Below are positions 50,196 to 58,212 of a DNA stretch of 64,000 bases, in pieces. Every line of letters starts with the position of its first letter. Position 1 is the stretch's first letter. The translations under genes and the position numbers were made by a program. The notes beneath the pieces are model-generated. The model worked only from the letters and a program-made list of their open reading frames with translations. It was not told where the DNA came from and searched no databases. Location of the stretch: positions 1 to 64,000 of the forward strand of contig JBBJLW010000001.1 in assembly GCA_037720595.1 (NCBI GenBank), written 5' to 3'. This stretch comes from Gaiellasilicea sp037720595 (GTDB lineage Bacteria; Actinomycetota; Thermoleophilia; Gaiellales; Gaiellaceae).

Positions 50196-50612
50196 CTAGA
50201 CGAGGCCGTCGGGGAAGAACAGGCCGAGCTCTCGCTTCGCGCTCGCCTTCGAATCCGAGCCGTGGACGATGTTCTCGGAGAGCTCGAGCGCGAAGTCGCC
50301 GCGGATCGTGCCGGGGGCCGAGTCGAGCGGGTTCGTCGCACCCATCATCGTGCGCACGGTCGCGATCGCTGACTCGCCGCGGACGGCGAGCGCCAGCACG
50401 GGCCCGGAGGAGATGAACGAGACGAGATCGCCGAAGAACGGCTTGCCTTTGTGCTCGGCGTAGTGCTCCTGCGCGAGAGCGCGAGGGATCTTCAGCAGCC
50501 GTGCCCCCCGCAACCCGAAGCCGCGCCGCTCGAGCCGGGCGACGATCTCGCCGGCGAGCCCCCGCCGGACGCCGTCCGGCTTCACGAGCACGAGTGTGGT
50601 CTCGACCGCCAT
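50196..50612 (-). CDS. ndk: Nucleoside diphosphate kinase
   Basis: A 138-residue NDK that equilibrates nucleoside di- and triphosphates. The nucleotide site starts TTLVLVKPDGVRRGLAGEI. The phospho-histidine is in NIVHGSDS, followed by AKRELGLFF. Length and motifs are standard. It starts at ATG 50612, one base from the zinc-ribbon gene stop. Confidence 0.97.
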   Translation of the reverse strand: MAVETTLVLVKPDGVRRGLAGEIVARLERRGFGLRGARLLKIPRALAQEHYAEHKGKPFFGDLVSFISSGPVLALAVRGESAIATVRTMMGATNPLDSAPGTIRGDFALELSENIVHGSDSKASAKRELGLFFPDGLV

Positions 50613-51173
50613 CTACTCCGGGCCTGCGGCCCGTCTCCGCGGTGCGGTCCAGGAGTCCGTGAGGGTGTCGTCGATCCCCGGCAAGCCGGTGCTCGTGACC
50701 GGTGTCGCGCAGAAGGGGCAGATCTGCCAGAGCGCCTCGAGCGGACTCGCGCACTTCACGCACGCCTGCTTCAGCTTCGTCGTGCAGACCGGGCAGACGA
50801 GAAACGACGCCTCTACCTGTGCGCGGCAGACCGGGCAGTAGAGGTCGCCCTTCGAGAGCCGGTCTTCCATCGCCTGGATCTCGAGCTCGCGCTCGCGCAC
50901 GTCCTCGAGGTACTCGGGCGGGCGGAAGAACATGTAGATGATCGGGCCGACGAAGGGCGGAATCAAACCGAGCACGGTCGCCATCGCCACGAGCCACGGA
51001 TCGTCGATCCGGCGTCGCGCGTCCTTGAACACCCAGTACGCCGTCGCGAGCCAGAAGACGACGAAGAAGAAGATGGAGAGATTGCGAATCACCATCCACG
51101 CCCCGGAGTCGAAGAAGTCGTTGACTCCCCCGAAGAGCTCGTCGTTCGTCGTTGTGGTGGCGGCGATGATCAC
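50613..51173 (-). CDS. Membrane protein with double zinc ribbon
   Basis: A 186-residue protein with two membrane helices (residues ~29-46, IRNLSIFFFVVFWLATAYWV, and ~64-82, MATVLGLIPPFVGPIIYMFF), a short charged stretch, then two zinc ribbons: CPVCRAQVEASFLVCPVC (about residues 112-130) and CVKCASPLEALWQICPFC (about 136-155). The C-terminus is basic. Zinc-ribbon membrane proteins of this type are common but uncharacterised; they may couple membrane location with nucleic-acid or protein binding. GTG 51173 overlaps the stop of the previous small gene. Confidence 0.8.
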   Translation of the reverse strand: MIIAATTTTNDELFGGVNDFFDSGAWMVIRNLSIFFFVVFWLATAYWVFKDARRRIDDPWLVAMATVLGLIPPFVGPIIYMFFRPPEYLEDVRERELEIQAMEDRLSKGDLYCPVCRAQVEASFLVCPVCTTKLKQACVKCASPLEALWQICPFCATPVTSTGLPGIDDTLTDSWTAPRRRAAGPE

Positions 51174-51283
51174 AGCAGGAGCTTGCCCACGATATAGCCA
51201 ACGACGAACGCCGAGCCCACGATCAGCGCGACCACGGCAGCCGCGAAGGTTAGTACGGTCGCTCGCTCACGAGCCTTCGCCAT
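51170..51283 (-). CDS. 37-residue membrane peptide
   Basis: A short peptide with a charged start (MAKARERATVLTF) and a single membrane helix (AAAVVALIVGSAFVVGYIVG) ending KLLL. The ATG at 51283 lies one base downstream of the folC stop, and its own stop overlaps the next gene (GTGA). This packing and the clean topology suggest a real gene. No homologue is recognised. Confidence 0.55.
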   Translation of the reverse strand: MAKARERATVLTFAAAVVALIVGSAFVVGYIVGKLLL

Positions 51284-51284
51284 C

Positions 51285-52334
51285 TCAGGCGCCGTTCCTG
51301 GAAAGGTCCGCGAGGAGGTAGAGCGAGCCGGTGACGAGGACTGGCCCGAACTCACGTGCTCGGGCCAGCGCGGCTGCCGGTTCGGGCACGGTCTCGACGT
51401 GCGCGAAGTGGGCGGACGCCAGCTGCGCGAGCGCCTCCGCGGACAGCGCGCGGGGGTTCGAGGACTCCGTCGCGACGAAGCGGCTACCGGCGCGGGCGAG
51501 TGCGCGCAGCATCGCGTCGACGTCCTTGTCTCCGAGAATGGAGGCGACGACCACACGCTCGCCTGCTGGAAGGCGAGCGACGAGCCAGTTGGCGCCCTCC
51601 GCGTTGTGGGCACCGTCCCAGATCTCGTCCTCGCCGCGCTGCTCGAATCTGCCCGGAAGCGACACCTCGACCTCGCGCTCGAGCGGCTGGCCGACGAACG
51701 CGCTGGCGGCCTCGCGCGCGCCACCGATGACGACATTCGGGCCGTCCAGCGACGTGAACTCCTCGTCGGGCAGCACCGCGACCGTGTCCTCCTGAACGAC
51801 GGCGAGCTTCTCGGCCGCGATCGCCTCACGCGTCTGGCCGAGCACGTCGGTGTGGTCGAGGCTGACGTTCGTCAGCAGGACGACGTGGCTGCGCAGCACG
51901 TTCGTCGCGTCCAGACGCCCACCGAGGCCGGCCTCGACCACGGCGACGTCGACGCCGCGCGCTGCGAACTCGGCGAACGCGGACGCACAGATCGTCTCGA
52001 ACTGCGTCGCACCCTGCTGCTCCGCCTCCGGGCGAACGCGTGCGATCGCAGTCTCGAAGTCCGCCTCATCCCCGTCGACGGTGATTCGCTCGGCCCAGGA
52101 GCGAACGTGCGGCGAAACCGTCGCTCCGACCGAGAGCCCCTCGGCAAGGAGAAGCGCCTCGATCGTTCGCACCGCCGTCGACTTGCCGTTCGTGCCGACG
52201 ACGTGGATCGCCGGGTACGCGAGCTGCGGGTCGCCGAGGCTCGCGAGCAGCGTCCGCATCCGCCCCAGCCCGAACTCCTCCGGCCACGGCGAGAGACCGG
52301 TGAGCCAGTCGGTGTGCTCAGCCTGAGAGGGCAT
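51285..52334 (-). CDS. folC: Folylpolyglutamate synthase/dihydrofolate synthase
   Basis: A 349-residue Mur-ligase-fold enzyme that adds glutamate to dihydropteroate/tetrahydrofolate. P-loop: VVGTNGKSTAVRTIEALLLA. Other motifs are TVSPHVRSWAERITVDGD, VVEAGLGGRLDATNVLRSHV, LTNVSLDHTDVLGQTREAIA (Mg/Lys site) and DGAHNAEG. It is shorter than typical FolC (about 400-430 residues), mainly in the C-terminal half. The ATG at 52334 lies inside the end of valS (17-base overlap); longer readings upstream are not credible. The valS-folC order is common. Confidence 0.9.
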   Translation of the reverse strand: MPSQAEHTDWLTGLSPWPEEFGLGRMRTLLASLGDPQLAYPAIHVVGTNGKSTAVRTIEALLLAEGLSVGATVSPHVRSWAERITVDGDEADFETAIARVRPEAEQQGATQFETICASAFAEFAARGVDVAVVEAGLGGRLDATNVLRSHVVLLTNVSLDHTDVLGQTREAIAAEKLAVVQEDTVAVLPDEEFTSLDGPNVVIGGAREAASAFVGQPLEREVEVSLPGRFEQRGEDEIWDGAHNAEGANWLVARLPAGERVVVASILGDKDVDAMLRALARAGSRFVATESSNPRALSAEALAQLASAHFAHVETVPEPAAALARAREFGPVLVTGSLYLLADLSRNGA

Positions 52335-54744
52335 CGAGCTCGCGACGGTACCGGGCGAGCTTCTCGCGCTCGGCCTCGACGACGTCGGGCTTCGCGTTCG
52401 CGACGAACTTCTCGTTCGCGAGCATGCGCTCGCCGCGCTCGACCTCGACGCGCAAGCGTGCCAACTCGGCCTCGGCGTTCCCGTTCGTCTTCGCCCGCTC
52501 TGGACGGACGACCGCCGCAAAGATCCGCAGCTCGTCGTCCTCGAGCTCGACCACGACGCCGCTGCGCCGGAAGATCGCGGCGGCCTCCTGGACGCGGTCG
52601 AACGCGTGCAGATCGGCCGCGTGCGTGCCCGCCGCTTCCGGCCACTCCGCCACGATCAGCCGCCCGAGAGGTGAATCGACGTGGAACTGCGACCAGATCT
52701 CCTCGGTCACGTGCGGCATCACCGGGTGGAGCAGAAGCAGCAGGCGCTCGAGCGCCGCGAGCGCCGTCGCCCGCACCTCGCTCTCGCCGAGCCTGGGCTT
52801 GATCGCCTCGGCGTACCAGTCGCAGAAGTCGTCGAAGATCAGCCTGTAGAGAACTTGAACCGAGGGCGAGAAGTCGAACTGTGCCCACGCCTCCTCGACC
52901 TCGGCCCGAACAGCATCGATCCGGGCGAGGATCCAGCGCTCCTCGAGGCTCTGCGGCCGCGACACCGGCTCGGCGCGCTTCGAGAGAAGAAGTCGCGAGA
53001 CGTTCCAGAGCTTGTTCGCGAGCTTCCGCCCTTCCTCGATTGCCCCCTCGGCGAAGCGGACGTCCTGCGTGGAGGACATCTTCAGGAGCCCGTAGCGCGT
53101 CGCGTCGGCGCCGTACTTCGCGATCACGTCGAGCGGATCGAGACCGGTGCCGAGACTCTTGGACATCCGCCGGCCATCCGCGGCGAGGATCGTCGAGTGG
53201 ATGATCACGTCGGTGAAGGGAACCTCTTCCATGACCTCGAGCCCCGTCCAGATCATCCGGTTCTCCCAGAGGCGGATGATCTCGCGGGCAGTCGAGTTGA
53301 CGTTGCCTGGGTAGTAGCGCTCGAGCTCGGGAGTCCGCTCCGGCCAGCCCAGGGTGGCGCAGGGCCAGAGCGCGGACGAGAACCAGGTGTCCAGCACATC
53401 CGGGTCCCGCTCGAGCTCGGCGCTCCCGCACTCCGCGCAGGCTTCGGGCGGCGGCCAAGTACAGGTGACGTGGCCGTCCGGGCAGTACCAGAGCGGCTGC
53501 TGGTGCCCCCACCAGAGCTGGCGCGAGATGTTCCAGTCGGGGATCTCCTCGAACGAGCGAATCGCGAATTGATGCTGCGATTCGGGGTGGTAGCGCACGC
53601 GCCGTTCGCGGAGCGCGTCGAGCGCGGGCCGCGCCGGCTCTTCCATCGCGCACCACCACTGGAGCGAGATCAGCGGCTCGATCCGTGTATGGCAGCGCTC
53701 GCAGGTGCCGACGGAATGCCGGTAGCTCTCCCGCTTCTCGAGCTGGTCGTGCTCCGTCAACCACGCGACGACCCGCTCGTCGGCCTCTTCCTGCGTCAGT
53801 CCGGCGAGCTCGCCCGCGGTCTCGTTCATCCGGCCGTCGGGCCCGATCACGGTCAGGGTCGGCAGCCCGTGGTCGGCGCCGATTCCGAAGTCGACGGCGT
53901 CATGCCCTGGTGTTACCTTGAGCGCGCCCGAGCCGAACTCCTTCTCGACCCGCGCGTCCGCGATCACCGGCACCGGCCGCTCGACGAACGGCGCGACCAC
54001 CTCCTTGCCGATCGCGTCCCGATACCGCTCGTCGTCCGGGTTCACGGCCACCGCCACGTCCCCGAGGATCGTCGCCGGTCGGACAGTCGCGATCGTGAGG
54101 CTGGCCCGCCCGTCTGCGAGGGGGCCGTCGGCGAAGGGGTAGCGCGCGTAGGTCAGAGCGTCGTCCACCTCCACGTGCTGCACCTCGAGGTCGGAGATCG
54201 CGGTCTCGTGGAAGGGGCACCAGTTGACGAGCCTGTTCGCGCGATAGAGCCAGCCTCGCTCCCAGAGGTGGACGAAGAAGCGCATCACCGCCTCGATATA
54301 GGCGTCGTCCATCGTGAACCGCTCGCGGCCGTAGTCCATCGAGGCGCCGAGTCTGCGGAACTGGCCCATGATCGTCTTCCCCGTCGCATCGAGGTGTTCC
54401 CAGACCCGCTCGACGAACGCCTCTCGACCGAGTTCCTTGCGTGAGGTTCCCTCCAGCGCAAGCTGCTTCTCGACAACGTTCTGCGTCGCGATTCCCGCGT
54501 GGTCGTAGCCCGGCTGCCAGAGCGTGTCGAAGCCACGCATCCGGTGCCAGCGCATCAGGAGATCCTGAATCGAGCCGTTCAGCGCGTGGCCCATGTGCAG
54601 CGCACCCGTGACGTTCGGGGGTGGCACGCAGATCACGAAGGTCTTGTCGTGCCGAGCCCCGGCGCCGGCCGCGTAGAGGCCCTCTTCCTCCCAGGTGCGC
54701 TGCCAGCGCTCCTCGACGCCGTGCGGCTTGTAGAGCGGCTCCAT
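52318..54744 (-). CDS. valS: Valyl-tRNA synthetase
   Basis: An 808-residue class I synthetase that charges tRNA-Val. The HIGH motif is HMGHALNGSIQDLLMRWHRM, KMSKS is RMSKSLGTG, and a large CP1 editing domain (LLYRANRLVNWCPFHETAIS, TVRPATILGDVAVAVNPDDE, GHDAVDFGIGADHGLP) lies between. The C-terminal coiled coil (LARLRVEVERGERMLANEKF...LARYRRELDAL) is the tRNA-elbow contact of ValRS. Four cysteines (CERCHTRIE and ACAECGSAELE) form zinc sites. Confidence 0.97.
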   Translation of the reverse strand: MEPLYKPHGVEERWQRTWEEEGLYAAGAGARHDKTFVICVPPPNVTGALHMGHALNGSIQDLLMRWHRMRGFDTLWQPGYDHAGIATQNVVEKQLALEGTSRKELGREAFVERVWEHLDATGKTIMGQFRRLGASMDYGRERFTMDDAYIEAVMRFFVHLWERGWLYRANRLVNWCPFHETAISDLEVQHVEVDDALTYARYPFADGPLADGRASLTIATVRPATILGDVAVAVNPDDERYRDAIGKEVVAPFVERPVPVIADARVEKEFGSGALKVTPGHDAVDFGIGADHGLPTLTVIGPDGRMNETAGELAGLTQEEADERVVAWLTEHDQLEKRESYRHSVGTCERCHTRIEPLISLQWWCAMEEPARPALDALRERRVRYHPESQHQFAIRSFEEIPDWNISRQLWWGHQQPLWYCPDGHVTCTWPPPEACAECGSAELERDPDVLDTWFSSALWPCATLGWPERTPELERYYPGNVNSTAREIIRLWENRMIWTGLEVMEEVPFTDVIIHSTILAADGRRMSKSLGTGLDPLDVIAKYGADATRYGLLKMSSTQDVRFAEGAIEEGRKLANKLWNVSRLLLSKRAEPVSRPQSLEERWILARIDAVRAEVEEAWAQFDFSPSVQVLYRLIFDDFCDWYAEAIKPRLGESEVRATALAALERLLLLLHPVMPHVTEEIWSQFHVDSPLGRLIVAEWPEAAGTHAADLHAFDRVQEAAAIFRRSGVVVELEDDELRIFAAVVRPERAKTNGNAEAELARLRVEVERGERMLANEKFVANAKPDVVEAEREKLARYRRELDALSG

Positions 54745-54797
54745 CGGCCGATCGTATCGGGGGTCAGGCAGCGACTATGCGCGCAGTGTACGCGGAC

Positions 54798-55235
54798 TCA
54801 GCGGAGGATCAAGCACGTCGTCGTCCCGTGGGCGATCAGCTTCCCGGCGGCATCGAGGAGCTTCCCCTCGGCCGTTGCGACCCGCGAGCCCGCGTGGATG
54901 ACCGTGCCTTCGCAGCGGACGAGACCCGTATCCACCGTCATCGGCCGAACGAAGTTCGTCTTCACCTCGAGGGTTGTGTAGCGGACGCCCGCGGCGAGCG
55001 TCGAGTGGACCGCGCAACCCATTGCGGAGTCCAGCAGCGTCATCGCGACGCCGCCGTGAACCGAGCCGATCGGGTTGTAGTGCTGGGGGCCGGGCTCGAA
55101 CTCGAAGACGGCGTGGCCCACCTCGACCTCGGCGCCGCGAAAACCCATCAGCTCGGCGATCGGCGGGGGCGGCAGCTCGCCGGCGAAGATCGCCCTGATG
55201 GTGTCGAGGCCCGAGAGCTCCACTGCCGTGGACAT
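54798..55235 (-). CDS. PaaI-like hotdog thioesterase (second of a pair)
   Basis: A 145-residue hotdog-fold protein: LMGFRGAEVEVGHAVFEFEP, then HYNPIGSVHGGVAMTLLDSA (the HGG active-site motif with the catalytic acidic residue), TTLEVKTNFVRPMTVDTG and SRVATAEGKLLDAAGKLIAHG. It hydrolyses acyl-CoA thioesters. TAATG overlap with the upstream paralogue means the two are coupled. Substrates are probably aryl- or acyl-CoA; paralogy suggests different specificities or a hetero-oligomer. Confidence 0.88.
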   Translation of the reverse strand: MSTAVELSGLDTIRAIFAGELPPPPIAELMGFRGAEVEVGHAVFEFEPGPQHYNPIGSVHGGVAMTLLDSAMGCAVHSTLAAGVRYTTLEVKTNFVRPMTVDTGLVRCEGTVIHAGSRVATAEGKLLDAAGKLIAHGTTTCLILR

Positions 55236-55756
55236 TACGCGGCGAGCTTCTCGCGGTGGACGGCGAGGATCATGCTCGTCGAGCTCGAGGTCGCGTAAAG
55301 CGTCCCGACCCCGTCGACGAGCTTCGCCTCCGCGGTTGCGATCCTGCTGCCGTGGTGAACGACGCGGCCTTCCGCGCGCAGCGGGCCGGCGGCGAGCGTT
55401 ACGGGCCGGAGGAAGCTCGTCTTCAGCTCGACGGTCGCGTAGGCGACGCCTGTATCGAGCTCGGAGTGGACTGCGCAGCTCATCGCGGTGTCGAGGATCG
55501 TCGTCACGATCCCTCCGTGCACGGTCCCGAGCGCGTTGTAGTGCTCCTCGCGCGGCTCGTAGCCGAAGACGACGAGGCCCGGGGAGACGAATGTCGGCGC
55601 GAAGCCCACGAGGTCGGCGACCGGCGGTGGCGGCAACTGGTGGCCGGCAATGCGGTGGAGAAGCTCGAGCCCGGTGAGCTCGTGGGCGGCGCGGCGCAGC
55701 GCGGCCGGGTCCTGCCAGGTGACGACGCGGTAGCGATCGGGCGCAGCGCGGTTCAT
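55235..55756 (-). CDS. PaaI-like hotdog thioesterase (first of a pair)
   Basis: A 173-residue paralogue of the next gene: LVGFAPTFVSPGLVVFGYEP, HYNALGTVHGGIVTTILDTA, ATVELKTSFLRPVTLAAG and SRIATAEAKLVDGVGTLYAT. An extra ~27 residues precede the fold. The gene is divergent from an HxlR-family regulator, with inverted repeats between them, so it is very likely controlled by it. Confidence 0.88.
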   Translation of the reverse strand: MNRAAPDRYRVVTWQDPAALRRAAHELTGLELLHRIAGHQLPPPPVADLVGFAPTFVSPGLVVFGYEPREEHYNALGTVHGGIVTTILDTAMSCAVHSELDTGVAYATVELKTSFLRPVTLAAGPLRAEGRVVHHGSRIATAEAKLVDGVGTLYATSSSTSMILAVHREKLAA

Positions 55757-55772
55757 CTCCGTGTCCTTTCAG

Positions 55773-55825
55773 TGAGTTGCATCCAGAAACCGACCCTACA
55801 AGAGTTGGTTTTGTTTTGCAACTCA
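55773..55825. promoter_or_regulatory. Operator candidate between thioesterase and HxlR genes
   Basis: TGAGTTGCA (55773-55781) and TGCAACTCA (55817-55825) are a perfect 9-base inverted pair across the divergent intergenic region. A further GAGTTG (55802-55807) makes a second, closer pair with CAACTC (55819-55824). Half-sites GAGTTG/CAACTC occur three times. HxlR proteins bind such divergent intergenic operators as dimers; the pairing to this regulator is inferred from position. Confidence 0.7.
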
Positions 55826-55840
55826 TCTATGCTGCGGTAG

Positions 55841-56305
55841 ATGGTCTGGAAGAACTTCGGCCGCGAGAACTGCTCGCTCGAGGCGACCGCCTCGGTGATC
55901 GGCGATCGCCAGACCCTGCTCGTCCTGCGCGAGTGCTTTCTTCGCGTGCGTCGCTTCGGAGAGCTCCAGCAGAACACGGGCCTCGCCCGGAACATCCTCG
56001 CCGACCGACTCCAGGCACTCGTAGGGAACGGGATCCTCGAGCGCTGCGAGTACCAGGATCGGCCGCAGCGCTTCGAGTACCGGTTGACGCAGAAGGGGCT
56101 CGACCTCTACCCGATCCTGCTCGGGCTGATGGGGTGGGGCGCCAAGTACGAGACGGGCAAGGACGGGACGCTGGTGACCTTGCGCCACAAGTCCTGCGGC
56201 GCCGTCGCTCAGCCCCAGCTCGCCTGTCCCGACTGCGGCGAGCCGGTGACCGCGCGCGACATGGAGGCCCTCCCAGGCCTCGGCGCGATCGCAAAGAGCG
56301 ATTAA
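55841..56305 (+). CDS. HxlR-family winged-helix transcriptional regulator
   Basis: A 154-residue regulator. The core (NCSLEATASVIGDRQTLLVL, FGELQQNTGLARNILADRLQ, ALVGNGILERCEYQDRPQRF, EYRLTQKGLDLYPIL) is the HxlR/DUF24 winged helix. The C-terminus carries CGAVAQPQLACPDCGEPV, a probable small zinc ribbon with three or four cysteines. Members often respond to aldehydes, quinones or oxidants. It is divergent from two PaaI-like thioesterases, its likely targets. Confidence 0.92.
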   Translation: MVWKNFGRENCSLEATASVIGDRQTLLVLRECFLRVRRFGELQQNTGLARNILADRLQALVGNGILERCEYQDRPQRFEYRLTQKGLDLYPILLGLMGWGAKYETGKDGTLVTLRHKSCGAVAQPQLACPDCGEPVTARDMEALPGLGAIAKSD

Positions 56306-56307
56306 AC

Positions 56308-57582
56308 CTAGGCGGATTCCTCGCCGAGCTCCTCGAGATCGTCGATCCCGTCCGCGCTTGTCACGAGCGTCGGCTTCAGGCCCTTCGAGATCGTCTCCTT
56401 CGTGATCACGCACTTGGAGACGTCCTTGCGACTCGGCAGCTCGAACATCACGTCGAGCAGTGCATTCTCGATGATCGAGCGGAGACCGCGAGCACCGGTC
56501 TCGCGGGCGAGCGCCTTGTCGGCGATCTCCCAGAGCGCGTCGTCCCGGAACTCGAGCTCGATCGAGTCGTAGCCGAAGAACCGCTGATACTGGCGCGTGA
56601 GCGCGTTCTTGGGCTCCGTCAGGATCTGGACGAGGTCCTCGCGGCGTAGCTGGTGCACCGCGGAGATCACGGGCAGACGGCCGATGAACTCTGGGATCAA
56701 GCCGAAGTTGAGCAGATCCTCGGGCATCACCTTCGTCAGCATCTCCGCGCTCTCGTCCGAGCGTTTGGAGCGAATCTCCCCGCCGAAGCCGACCGAGTTC
56801 TGACCGACGCGGCGGCCGATGATCTTGTCGAGCCCGGCGAAGGCGCCGCCGCAGATGAAAAGGATGTTCGTCGTGTCGATCGAGAGGAACTCCTGGTGCG
56901 GGTGCTTGCGCCCACCCTGCGGCGGCACCGACGCGACGGTCCCCTCGAGGATCTTCAGGAGCGCCTGTTGGACGCCCTCGCCGGAGACGTCACGCGTGAT
57001 CGACGGGTTGTCGGCCTTGCGCGCGATCTTGTCGACCTCGTCGATGTAGATGATCCCGGTCTCGGCCTTCTTGATGTCGAAGTCGGCGGCCTGGATCAGC
57101 TTCAGCAGGATGTTCTCGACGTCCTCGCCGACGTAGCCCGCCTCGGTCAGCGCGGTCGCGTCGGCGATCGCGAACGGGACGTTCAGGATCCGCGCGAGCG
57201 TCTGGGCGAGCAGCGTTTTGCCGCAGCCGGTCGGGCCGAGCAGGAGGATGTTCGACTTCTGCAGCTCGACGTCGCCGTCCTCCTGGCCCATCCGGACGCG
57301 CTTGTAGTGGTTGTAGACCGCGACGGCCAGCGTCCTCTTTGCCTCCTCCTGCGAGACGACGTAGTCGTTCAGCACCGAGTAGATGTCGCGCGGGCGCGGG
57401 AGGTTGTCGAGGTCGAGCTGGGTCGGGGCTGTCAGCTCCTCGTCGATGATCTCGTTGCAGAGATCGATGCACTCGTCGCAGATGTAGACCCCGGGGCCCG
57501 CGATCAGCTTCTTGACCTGCCGCTGGCTCTTGCCGCAGAAGCTGCAGAGGAGCTGTTCGTTGCCGTCGGATGCTCGGGCCAT
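56308..57582 (-). CDS. clpX: ClpX, ATPase subunit of the ClpXP protease
   Basis: A 424-residue AAA+ unfoldase. The N-terminal zinc-binding domain is CSFCGKS...ICDECIDLC (C4). Walker A is LLGPTGCGKTLLAQTLA, Walker B is IIYIDEVDKIARK, and the C-terminal sensor-2 region contains GARGLRSIIENALLDVMFEL. Pore and ClpP-docking loops lie in between (residues ~180-330). The gene sits after clpP on the same strand in the order tig-clpP-clpX, with 45 bases between clpP and clpX. Confidence 0.97.
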   Translation of the reverse strand: MARASDGNEQLLCSFCGKSQRQVKKLIAGPGVYICDECIDLCNEIIDEELTAPTQLDLDNLPRPRDIYSVLNDYVVSQEEAKRTLAVAVYNHYKRVRMGQEDGDVELQKSNILLLGPTGCGKTLLAQTLARILNVPFAIADATALTEAGYVGEDVENILLKLIQAADFDIKKAETGIIYIDEVDKIARKADNPSITRDVSGEGVQQALLKILEGTVASVPPQGGRKHPHQEFLSIDTTNILFICGGAFAGLDKIIGRRVGQNSVGFGGEIRSKRSDESAEMLTKVMPEDLLNFGLIPEFIGRLPVISAVHQLRREDLVQILTEPKNALTRQYQRFFGYDSIELEFRDDALWEIADKALARETGARGLRSIIENALLDVMFELPSRKDVSKCVITKETISKGLKPTLVTSADGIDDLEELGEESA

Positions 57583-57627
57583 GTCTGGTTGTACCTCGGA
57601 TTGGGGGAAACGGCTAGTGGTGACGTG

Positions 57628-58212
57628 CTAGCGGTGCTCGATCACGCGGTCGATGATCCCGTACTCGACCGCTTCCTTCGAGGTCATGTAGTAGTCGCGA
57701 TCCATGTCCTTTGCGACGCGCTCTATCGACTGCCCCGTGTGCTTCGAGGTGATTTCCTCCATCAGGCGCTTCAGGTTGATGACTTCCTTGGCTTGGATCT
57801 CGATGTCGGTCGGCTGGCCGTGGAAACCAGCGGAGCCCTGATGGATCAGGATCTTCGAGTTCGGGAGCGCGAACCGCTTCCCTTTCGACCCGCCCATCAG
57901 GATCACCGAGCCCATCGACATCGCCATGCCGATACAGGTCGTCTGGACGTCCGGCTTGATGAACTGCATCGTGTCGTAGATCGCGAGCCCGGCATAAATG
58001 ACGCCTCCGGGCGAGTTGATGTAGATCTGGACGTCCTTGTCGGGATCCTCCGACTCGAGGTGCAGGAGCTGCGCCACGATCAGGTTGGCGATCTGGTCGT
58101 CGACGGGAACGCCGAGGAAGATGATCCGCTCGTTCAGCAAGCGGGAGTAGATGTCGAACGAGCGCTCGCCACGCGAGGTCTGCTCGATCACCATCGGGAT
58201 AAGCGGGCTCAT
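57628..58212 (-). CDS. clpP: ClpP protease subunit
   Basis: A 194-residue self-compartmentalising serine protease. The oxyanion/Gly loop is YINSPGGVIYAGLAIYDTMQ, the nucleophile Ser is in IGMAMSMGSVILMGG, the catalytic His is in LPNSKILIHQGSAG, and the Asp is in MDRDYYMTSKEAVEYGIIDR. The ATG at 58212 overlaps the tig stop (ATGA); a longer in-frame reading runs into tig. Only one clpP is visible here, although actinobacteria commonly have two. Confidence 0.96.
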   Translation of the reverse strand: MSPLIPMVIEQTSRGERSFDIYSRLLNERIIFLGVPVDDQIANLIVAQLLHLESEDPDKDVQIYINSPGGVIYAGLAIYDTMQFIKPDVQTTCIGMAMSMGSVILMGGSKGKRFALPNSKILIHQGSAGFHGQPTDIEIQAKEVINLKRLMEEITSKHTGQSIERVAKDMDRDYYMTSKEAVEYGIIDRVIEHR

